The notes beneath the pieces were generated by a model. That model made no database searches. It worked only from the letters and a program-made list of their open reading frames with translations, and had not been told where the DNA came from. A program made the translations under genes and the position numbers. From NCBI GenBank assembly GCA_946407715.1, contig CAMJPH010000076.1, positions 1-12,041 on the forward strand: a stretch of 12,041 nucleotides of DNA, in the 5' to 3' direction. This DNA comes from an uncultured Bacteroidales bacterium (GTDB lineage: Bacteria; Bacteroidota; Bacteroidia; Bacteroidales; WCHB1-69). Of this stretch, positions 7,073 through 12,041 are shown in pieces (positions within the stretch are counted from its first letter, which is position 1; each line of letters opens with the position of its first letter).

Positions 7073-7750
7073 CTATTTCAGCGCTTCGCCGATCGCTTTC
7101 AGCACCAACTCCTCCATGATGAAATAGGTGTCGGGATTGGGGTGGCATCCGTCGGCGCTGAGCTTTTCTGGGAAGGCGTTGTGCTCGTCGGTCAGGGCGG
7201 AGTGGTAATCCACATAGACGATGTTATTGGCGTCGGCAAACTCTCGCAGCCGTTCGTTGATCTCGACGATAGTCTGGGCGGCGTCCTTGATGTCGGGGTT
7301 CCACACGAAGGCGGCGCAGGGTGGGATAGTGGCGATGAGCGGCACGATGCCGTTGGCGCGTGCCAGCTGGCACATAGCGATGACATTGTCCACCACCTTG
7401 GCCGGTTCCACCCAATAGGTGTTGTGCGCCACGTCGTTGGTGCCCGCCATGATGACCACCGCCTTGGGGTGGAGGTTGACGACATCGGCGGTGAATCGCG
7501 CCAGCATCTGCGTCGAGGTCTGCCCGCCGATGCCTCTGCCGCAATAGTGGTGCTCGGTGAAGAAGTCGGAGTGGTAGTAGGCCCAGTTCTCGGTGATGGA
7601 GTTCCCCATGAAGACCACCTCTGGGAAGTCGCCGCTCTCGGCAATGCGCTCATTGTCAGCCCTGAAGCGGTTGAACCCGAACCAATCCTCCTGTGAAAAC
7701 CCGAATATTGTCATAGTGGTGAAAAGAATGATGAACGTTGTTTTTCTCAT
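7073..7750 (-). CDS. Secreted SGNH/GDSL-family hydrolase (lipase/esterase-like)
   Basis: A 225-residue protein with a signal peptide at about 1-19 (MRKTTFIILFTTMTIFGFSQ) and all SGNH blocks. Block I is VVFMGNSIT with nucleophile Ser51; block II is GRGIGGQTS (Gly75); block III is MAGTNDV (Asn105); block V is DGCHPNPDTY with Asp200 and His203. It should be an exported esterase, for example an acetyl-xylan or platelet-activating-factor acetylhydrolase-like enzyme removing acyl or acetyl groups; the substrate cannot be read from sequence. No lipobox cysteine follows the signal peptide. ATG 7750 is preferred over the longer frame to 7816, because the signal peptide starts there and a -7 element lies just upstream, inside the longer frame. 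It appears to be a single-gene unit. Confidence 0.92.
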   Translation of the reverse strand: MRKTTFIILFTTMTIFGFSQEDWFGFNRFRADNERIAESGDFPEVVFMGNSITENWAYYHSDFFTEHHYCGRGIGGQTSTQMLARFTADVVNLHPKAVVIMAGTNDVAHNTYWVEPAKVVDNVIAMCQLARANGIVPLIATIPPCAAFVWNPDIKDAAQTIVEINERLREFADANNIVYVDYHSALTDEHNAFPEKLSADGCHPNPDTYFIMEELVLKAIGEALK

Positions 7751-7766
7751 AGTGGGAAATTTTCGG

Positions 7767-7774
7767 CAAAGATA
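7767..7774 (-). promoter_or_regulatory. Candidate -7 element (TATCTTTG) of the SGNH hydrolase gene
   Basis: TATCTTTG is an exact TAnnTTTG match 16 bases upstream of ATG 7750. No good -33 element is visible at the standard spacing. The match also argues against the longer reading frame, whose start would be upstream of the predicted transcription start. Confidence 0.5.
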
Positions 7775-7803
7775 GGGAATTTTTCGGGAATGAGGTGCGG
7801 CTG

Positions 7804-7957
7804 ATCCGACATTCATGGATCGGATAAGACGGTGACGGGGATGGACTGCCCCACCAGGCGTGCCGGAGGCACGCTATTTTAGTAACCCCACATAAGGCCG
7901 ACAGGCCGCAGTGTGGGGTTCGTGGACGGTGCGCGGGACTGCGTGTCGGAGACACGC
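7804..7957. repeat. Cluster of four palindromes between the TonB-like gene and the SGNH hydrolase
   Basis: Four hairpins follow one another: ATCCGA/TCGGAT at 7804-7825; GCGTGCC-GGA-GGCACGC at 7858-7874; AACCCCACA/TGTGGGGTT at 7884-7920 with an inner GGCC-GACA-GGCC; and GCGTGTC-GGA-GACACGC at 7941-7957. The second and fourth are variants of one element with a paired substitution in the stem. The arrangement resembles REP/BIME-type palindromic repeats. With the following two features it accounts for most of the 389-bp gap 7751-8139. Confidence 0.8.
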
Positions 7958-7978
7958 CACAAAGTCGCCATGCAGTAG

Positions 7979-8075
7979 AGGGTGTGTCAAAAGTCCAAGA
8001 AACGGCATTTTTCAGTTTGTAACTATTTGATAATCAAACATCGATTTTTGCCAAAACTGACTTTTGACACACCCT
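7979..8075. mobile_element. 97-bp MITE-like element or IS remnant with 17-bp perfect terminal inverted repeats
   Basis: AGGGTGTGTCAAAAGTC at 7979-7995 is exactly inverted at 8059-8075 (GACTTTTGACACACCCT). The interior is AT-rich and non-coding, with a central palindrome TTTGAT-A-ATCAAA at 8026-8038. Ends of the GGGTGTGTCAAAA type are, as I recall, seen on Bacteroidetes insertion sequences (possibly IS1182-like). I see no clear target-site duplication next to the arms, so this may be an old insertion or a folded element kept for another reason. It contains no transposase. Confidence 0.65.
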
Positions 8076-8088
8076 CAAACGAGCGACA

Positions 8089-8134
8089 GGACAACGTTAG
8101 GGAACGTTGGCTCCTCCTGCCGCGCTGTCGGGCT
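8089..8134. repeat. Dispersed repeat, copy B
   Basis: This is the partner of copy A at 6676-6722 (29 of 31 matches in 8104-8134, weaker over the first 15 bases). It ends 5 bp from the TonB-like gene's stop codon and starts 13 bp after the MITE-like element. It contains a small palindromic pair AACGTT-AGGG-AACGTT at 8093-8108. Confidence 0.8.
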
Positions 8135-8139
8135 CTGCA

Positions 8140-8835
8140 TTACAATTCGACTCGGTGGAACAGCGATTTTGTTTTGGCGGTGTCCCACTGGGGCATGTTG
8201 AACAGGATGGCTTTCAGTTCCTCCTTGATTTCCTTGCCGACAGAATCCGTAGGCAAACCGTGAATCCATACATCTTTCACGAATCCGTTGTCATTGGTAG
8301 TATATTCCAACGAGACTTCTTTTTGAACATGATCTCTGATTTTGGCCCGTAATGCCGAATCCTGCAGTTGGTTGTTGAACCATTGTTGCGGAGTGCCGTA
8401 CTCGGGCGGAAATCCTAAATCGCTATATTCGACTAATTCCCCCACGATTACCTCATAAGGGAAAATGGGCAAGTCGGGGGACGGGGAGACTTTCTCCGCT
8501 ACCGTGTCCGCCGGCACTGTGTCGGAGACGGCCAGTGTGGTGTCCGGCTCGGGCGGGAGTTCGGGCTCGCCTTGGAGCGTGTTCTTCGGTCCGCAGGCGG
8601 GGAACAGCATCACCGACGACAGCGCGATGCCGGCCACGGTCACCGCCTTGCCGAGGCTCTTGCGCCGGTGGAGCTCCTTTTCGAGGTAGCGCATTTCCGC
8701 CTCGCAAAAAGGGCATGTGCCGGAACACTCGCCTTCGAAGGTGCATTCGCGTGGCTCCAACGGGATGCCGTTCTCCGTGGCGATACGTTTCCGAATCTCC
8801 TTCAAATACTCGCATCTGTTCTTGCCGGGGTTCAT
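8140..8835 (-). CDS. Membrane protein with N-terminal cysteine cluster and TonB-like C-terminal domain
   Basis: A 231-residue protein. Residues 1-60 are charged and carry five cysteines: C8, C31, C37, C41 and C44 (ECTFEGECSGTCPFCEAE). The CxxxCxxC part suggests a metal-binding knuckle. Residues 64-80 form one hydrophobic segment, ending FPACG with C81. Residues 86-125 are a Pro/Glu/Asp/Ser/Thr-rich linker of the kind that spans periplasm. Residues 143-225 resemble a TonB C-terminal domain: PPEYGTPQQWFNNQL, VSLEYTTNDNGFVKDVWIHG and ILFNMPQWDTAKTK. I infer an inner-membrane protein with a cytoplasmic metal-binding head and a periplasmic tail. The FPAC motif resembles a lipobox, but it follows about 80 residues, so lipoprotein processing would discard the cysteine domain. 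Function and partner are unknown. Confidence 0.75.
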   Translation of the reverse strand: MNPGKNRCEYLKEIRKRIATENGIPLEPRECTFEGECSGTCPFCEAEMRYLEKELHRRKSLGKAVTVAGIALSSVMLFPACGPKNTLQGEPELPPEPDTTLAVSDTVPADTVAEKVSPSPDLPIFPYEVIVGELVEYSDLGFPPEYGTPQQWFNNQLQDSALRAKIRDHVQKEVSLEYTTNDNGFVKDVWIHGLPTDSVGKEIKEELKAILFNMPQWDTAKTKSLFHRVEL

Positions 8836-8864
8836 AGCGAGGACCGTTTTAATGATGTTCTATT

Positions 8865-8923
8865 GTTGTCCAAGTTGTTCTGGTTGTCTTCCAATTGACG
8901 ACAACCAGGACAACCCTGACAAC
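8865..8923. repeat. GTTGTC-based hairpin between the DUF4301 and TonB-like genes
   Basis: Arms 8865-8888 and 8900-8923 are inverted repeats matching at 20 of 24 positions around an 11-base loop. Each arm consists of three GTTGTC-like words at 9-base intervals. The hairpin lies 18 bp after the DUF4301 stop and 29 bp before the TonB-like start, in their direction of transcription. No T run follows on the minus strand, so it is not a standard terminator; it could be an mRNA-stabilising stem, an attenuator or a dispersed repeat. Confidence 0.75.
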
Positions 8924-8940
8924 TTATAATTCTGAATTGA

Positions 8941-10437
8941 TCAGTTCCTCTTCAGCAGGTCGAACACCGTCTTCACGGGATTGAACGTGGCTAACGGCAC
9001 CTCCACGAAAACGGTGATCCAGTTGGCCATCGCACCGTTCCACAATCCGGGTAACTCCATGGCTTTCAATGTTTTGCCGTTGTAGGACTTGGAGGAGATG
9101 AAGCCCGTGTTCGGGTCAACATACTGCAGCAGGTCGAACTTCTCGCCCTTGTAGTTCTTGATGGCGCAGACCATATCGACGGGGTTGAAGTGGGTGGCCT
9201 TCGCCATGATGGCCAGCTTTTCGGGGTCGTTCTTATCGATCTGCGACGACTCCACGATCTGCAACGAGCAGTTGCCCTCGGCGTCGCGCACCCAGAAGGG
9301 ACCGCCGCCGGGCTCGCCCTCGTTCTTCACCATGCCGCAGAGGCGCACCGGACGGTTCATCAGCTCGTAGAGCTCTTCGGCCGTGGGTTGTTCATCGAGG
9401 GAAATCATCAGCTTGCTCTCGGCGAAGTCCATGATTTCGCACAGCGTCATCGGATCCACCTCGCCGGCTTCCAAAATCTTAAGATATTGGAACTGAATGC
9501 TTTGCAACTGCGACAGATACGCTGCTAACACTTTCTTGTAAATAACGGTGGGGGCGATGTTCTGGTCTTTGGTAACGTTGTCGATATTCTTCACGAAGAG
9601 GATGTCGGCATCGCGGTTGTTGACGTTGTAGATGAGCGCGCCGTGTCCGCCGGGACGGAAGAGCAGCTTGCCGTTCTCGTCGCGGAAGGGCTGGTTGTCC
9701 TCCGTGGCCGCCAGTGTGTCGGTGGAAGCGGCCTGCATGGAGAAGGTGACGTGGTATTTCACCCCGAAACGCTCCTCATAGACGGGCTGGATTTCCGCCA
9801 CTTTCGCCTTGAAGAGCTCCAGATGGTGCTCGGAGACGGTGAAGTGCAGGTAGGCGTCGATGCCGGAGGTGGCGTAGAGCGCGGCCTCCACGAAATGCTC
9901 CTCGATGGCAGTGCGGATTTCGTTGTCGTAGCGGTGGAAGAGCAGCAGGCCTTTGGGCAGGTTGCCGTAGTTAAGACCTTCTTTTTCAAGAAGATGTTGG
10001 ATGATGAGACGGAAGTTGCTCTTTTGGATTTCGGCATCAAGGTCGATCTGTTTGTCGGCCATCACCTGCTTGAGCGCTTCGTAGAACGGGTAGCGGGGCA
10101 GGGTGGCGAGGAAGGTCTTCGCCAGCTCCTGCTGTTTGTCGTCCAAGTTCTCGTCCAGCAGGGCGTAGAGGTCTTTGAACATGCGGGAGGCGGCGCCGGA
10201 CGCGGGCACGAACTTCTCAATCTTCTTGCCCTCGATGGCGTAAGGGTATTCGGCCTCTAATTCAGCTACTTGATCCTCGTCGAGGCGCAGGATGCCGTCA
10301 TCCACGGTCGCAGGACGGTCGATGTCGGCGAAGGGGAAACCTTTCTCGAAGTTGGCGAACTGCTGTTCCACCTGGGCGGGGTCGCTGCCGCGCTGCGCCA
10401 TAAATTCCTTATCTTCAAAGTTGAATTCCAATTGCAT
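8941..10437 (-). CDS. DUF4301-family protein (nucleotidyltransferase-like loop)
   Basis: A 498-residue protein that I recognise as DUF4301, a family mostly confined to Bacteroidetes and of unknown function. Residues 75-90 read KFVPASGAASRMFKDL, similar to the glycine-rich nucleotide-binding loop of sugar-phosphate nucleotidyltransferases (GxGxRM/F). Residues 260-288 (FRPGGHGALIYN, ADILFVKNIDN) are a second conserved-looking block with an Asn/Asp-rich turn, and 374-383 is the glycine-rich GEPGGGPFWV. No signal peptide or membrane segment is seen, so it is probably cytoplasmic. ATG 10437 is chosen because a -33/-7 promoter lies just upstream. The 96-codon in-frame extension runs through a 7-bp repeat array (CLLPFAY repeats) and is spurious. 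A nucleotide or sugar-nucleotide role is inferred from the loop only. Confidence 0.85.
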   Translation of the reverse strand: MQLEFNFEDKEFMAQRGSDPAQVEQQFANFEKGFPFADIDRPATVDDGILRLDEDQVAELEAEYPYAIEGKKIEKFVPASGAASRMFKDLYALLDENLDDKQQELAKTFLATLPRYPFYEALKQVMADKQIDLDAEIQKSNFRLIIQHLLEKEGLNYGNLPKGLLLFHRYDNEIRTAIEEHFVEAALYATSGIDAYLHFTVSEHHLELFKAKVAEIQPVYEERFGVKYHVTFSMQAASTDTLAATEDNQPFRDENGKLLFRPGGHGALIYNVNNRDADILFVKNIDNVTKDQNIAPTVIYKKVLAAYLSQLQSIQFQYLKILEAGEVDPMTLCEIMDFAESKLMISLDEQPTAEELYELMNRPVRLCGMVKNEGEPGGGPFWVRDAEGNCSLQIVESSQIDKNDPEKLAIMAKATHFNPVDMVCAIKNYKGEKFDLLQYVDPNTGFISSKSYNGKTLKAMELPGLWNGAMANWITVFVEVPLATFNPVKTVFDLLKRN

Positions 10438-10460
10438 AATCGTGGGGTTTTTGTTCGCGG

Positions 10461-10491
10461 CAAAGATACGATTTTTTAGGCAAAAGACAAT
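10461..10491 (-). promoter_or_regulatory. Promoter of the DUF4301 gene (ATTG-N19-TATCTTTG)
   Basis: On the minus strand the -7 element TATCTTTG (10468-10461) is an exact TAnnTTTG match. It is preceded at exactly 19 bases by ATTG (10491-10488), three of four with the -33 consensus TTTG. The leader would be about 18 bases. The -33 element falls inside the 7-bp repeat array. Confidence 0.65.
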
Positions 10492-10548
10492 AGGCAAAAG
10501 GCAATAGGCAAAAGGCAATAGGCAATAGGCAAAAGGCAATAGGCAATA
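10479..10548. repeat. Array of ten 7-bp repeats (GGCAAAA / GGCAATA)
   Basis: Ten consecutive heptamers, all GGCAAAA or GGCAATA except the second (GACAATA), fill 70 bp of the divergent intergenic region. In order the types are A, T, A, T, A, T, T, A, T, T, where A is GGCAAAA and T is GGCAATA. Read on the minus strand every unit supplies TTTTGCC or TATTGCC, hence a TTG every 7 bases, next to the DUF4301 promoter. Confidence 0.92.
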
Positions 10549-10570
10549 GTGGAAAACACGCAATCTGAAA

Positions 10571-10602
10571 CTTGAAACTATACGGAAATAAGTGTATTTT
10601 TG
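10571..10602 (+). promoter_or_regulatory. Promoter of the M64 peptidase gene (CTTG-N20-TATTTTTG)
   Basis: TATTTTTG at 10595-10602 matches TAnnTTTG exactly, with CTTG at 10571-10574 as a 3-of-4 -33 element 20 bases upstream. Transcription would start about 10 bases before ATG 10619. It is divergent from the DUF4301 promoter, with the heptamer array between them. Confidence 0.6.
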
Positions 10603-10618
10603 CGACAAATTATTTGAG

Positions 10619-12041
10619 ATGAAAAAGTCCGTATTTATCCTGCTCACGCTCGCGTTTTCGATGCTTTCGAGGGCGCAGAATGTCAATTTCGCGCAGTATT
10701 TCCATAACGAAGGGTCTTTGCGCATGGATGTCTATCAGTGCGGCGACGCCGACAGCTCTCACTATGTGTTCGAGCGTTTCATCCTTGAGCCGCATTTTGG
10801 GGGCTCCAAGGTCAACCTGATAGACCCTTTCAATTTCGGAACAAATCGAGTGAAGGTGATTGATGTACAAAGTAATACACTCATATATTCAAGAGGTTAC
10901 AATACACTGTTCCGCGAATGGCAGACCACCAATGAGGCCGCCAGCATGGAACGCTGCTATGAAGAGTCCGTGAGCGTTCCTTTGCCGCTGAATCAGGCGT
11001 ATATCATTCTCGAAACCAGAGACTTCAATGGCGAGTTTGAGGAAGTTTTCTCCAAACTTTACGAGCCCGGAGAGATGTTCAACACCACCGAGCAGCGCTA
11101 CATCTTCCCCGTACAGGATGTGCTGGTTAACGGCACGCCGGACAGCAAGGTGGATGTTGTGATTCTGCCCGAGGGATACACTGCCGCTGAAATGGCTCAG
11201 TTTCAACAAGATTGTCTGAATCTGGTAAATGTGTTCTCCCAGAATGAGCCATTCGCCAGCCACATCAACGATTTCAATTTCCGGGCCGTGCTTGCCCCTT
11301 CCGAGGAGAGCGGCATTGACATTCCCGGTTATTCCATTTGGGCACGTACCATCCTCAACGCGCATTTCTACACCTTTTACATCGACCGCTACTGCACCAC
11401 CCGCGACTATTTCTCGGTGAAGGATGTGGCGGCCAACGCACCGTACGATCAGATTTACATTCTGGTGAACAGCAGCCAATATGGCGGTGGCGGATTATAC
11501 AACTTCTACTCGATGAGTACGGCGGGCAATATGTCGTCAGCCCATGTCATTGTGCATGAGTTCGGCCATGCTTTCGCCGGTTTGGGTGATGAATATGCGG
11601 AGCAGGGCAGTCCTCTAGCTGCGCTTTTCAATCTGAATGTGGAGCCTTGGCAGCCCAATCTGACCACGTTGGTGGATTTTGACTCGAAATGGGCCGATCT
11701 GGTTGCGCCTGGCACACCAATCCCCACACCGAGCACCAACCAATATAACAACACGGTAGGGGCTTTTGAGGGCGGAGGTTATTTGGAGTATGGCATGTAC
11801 CGCCCGCAACTCCATTGCATGATGCGCGACTATGCGCCTTTCTGTGCCGTTTGTAACAGAGCGATCGAAGCCATGATTGCAGCGCATTCCGACAGTCTGG
11901 TCACGGCAGTGCCTCATTATCAGCTGCCCGAGCCGTCGCTCCGGGTATGTCCCAACCCTGCCACCGACTTCATTGACGTTTTTGTCCAACAGGCAGACGC
12001 ACCGGCGGAAATCCTCGACATGAACGGCAGAACATTGAAGA
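10619..12041 (+). CDS. Secreted M64-family zinc metallopeptidase with T9SS sorting domain (3' end beyond window)
   Basis: ATG 10619 opens a frame that stays open to the window end (474 codons). Residues 1-20 are a signal peptide (MKKSVFILLTLAFSMLSRAQ). Residues about 21-160 form an N-terminal domain of the sort that precedes M64 catalytic domains. The catalytic domain follows from about 175 (VDVVILPEGYT) to 425. The zinc site is HEFGHAFAGLGDE: H313, E314 and H317, with D324 the probable third ligand. A cysteine trio C400, C409 and C412 (LHCMMRDYAPFCAVC) is typical of the family, which includes IgA-cleaving peptidases. From about 441 a T9SS type A sorting domain begins (LRVCPNPATDFIDV, EILDMNGRTLK), so the enzyme should cross the outer membrane through the Por secretion system. 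The substrate is unknown. Only the last part of the sorting domain should be missing. Confidence 0.93.
   Translation, partial: MKKSVFILLTLAFSMLSRAQNVNFAQYFHNEGSLRMDVYQCGDADSSHYVFERFILEPHFGGSKVNLIDPFNFGTNRVKVIDVQSNTLIYSRGYNTLFREWQTTNEAASMERCYEESVSVPLPLNQAYIILETRDFNGEFEEVFSKLYEPGEMFNTTEQRYIFPVQDVLVNGTPDSKVDVVILPEGYTAAEMAQFQQDCLNLVNVFSQNEPFASHINDFNFRAVLAPSEESGIDIPGYSIWARTILNAHFYTFYIDRYCTTRDYFSVKDVAANAPYDQIYILVNSSQYGGGGLYNFYSMSTAGNMSSAHVIVHEFGHAFAGLGDEYAEQGSPLAALFNLNVEPWQPNLTTLVDFDSKWADLVAPGTPIPTPSTNQYNNTVGAFEGGGYLEYGMYRPQLHCMMRDYAPFCAVCNRAIEAMIAAHSDSLVTAVPHYQLPEPSLRVCPNPATDFIDVFVQQADAPAEILDMNGRTLK

Noticed and set aside
7656..7955. 99-codon minus-strand frame over the palindrome cluster.
   Set aside because: It consists mostly of translated palindromes and overlaps the SGNH gene start and its promoter.
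10438..10725. 96-codon in-frame N-terminal extension of the DUF4301 protein.
   Set aside because: It is largely the translated heptamer array, lies upstream of the predicted promoter and runs antisense into the M64 gene start.
10610..11989. Minus-strand frames opposite the M64 gene (10610-10870, 10889-11479, 11506-11754, 11615-11989).
   Set aside because: The plus-strand frame carries a signal peptide, a zinc motif and a sorting domain across the whole stretch; the opposite frames are its shadows.

Overview
The window looks like a chromosomal segment from a member of the Bacteroidales or a close relative. Four signs point there. The leaders carry matches to the Bacteroidetes -7 element TAnnTTTG. 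A secreted protease ends in the start of a type IX secretion (T9SS) C-terminal sorting domain. A DUF4301-family protein and a membrane protein with a TonB-like C-terminus are present. The intergenic palindromes are of a type I associate with Bacteroidales genomes. A T9SS cargo argues against Bacteroides itself and for a Porphyromonas-, Paludibacter- or Lentimicrobium-like lineage or an uncultured gut Bacteroidales. The species cannot be told from the sequence.

Left half (1-6505, all minus strand): a type I restriction-modification operon read right to left. It runs hsdM, a DUF1016/YhcG-type PDDEXK nuclease, hsdS, an AlbA_2 + GHKL-ATPase + winged-helix protein, then hsdR, which is cut by the window edge. 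Genes are separated by 10, 4 and 44 bp, and the last pair overlaps by 4 bp (ATGA), so the five probably share one transcript. HsdM and HsdS make the sequence-specific adenine methyltransferase, and HsdR adds the translocating nuclease. The two extra genes are accessory defence or regulatory candidates. The hsdS target-recognition halves look more AT-rich than their surroundings, as expected for modules that are exchanged.

Middle (6506-8139): two gene-poor stretches flank a secreted SGNH/GDSL hydrolase (7073-7750). They hold many hairpins, a 47-bp sequence present twice, two variants of one palindrome that differ by compensatory changes, and a 97-bp element with 17-bp perfect terminal inverted repeats (MITE-like or an IS remnant). 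I found no believable gene in them.

Right part (8140-12041): a membrane protein with a cytoplasmic cysteine cluster and a periplasmic TonB-like domain; a GTTGTC-based hairpin; a DUF4301 protein; a 182-bp divergent promoter region holding ten 7-bp repeats; and, on the plus strand, a secreted M64-family zinc metallopeptidase that runs off the window end inside its T9SS sorting domain.

Several minus-strand frames can be extended upstream to an in-frame codon that is only TTG (hsdM, DUF1016, hsdS, AlbA_2). In each case a downstream ATG fits the family, the promoter or the gene junction better, and that ATG is used here.
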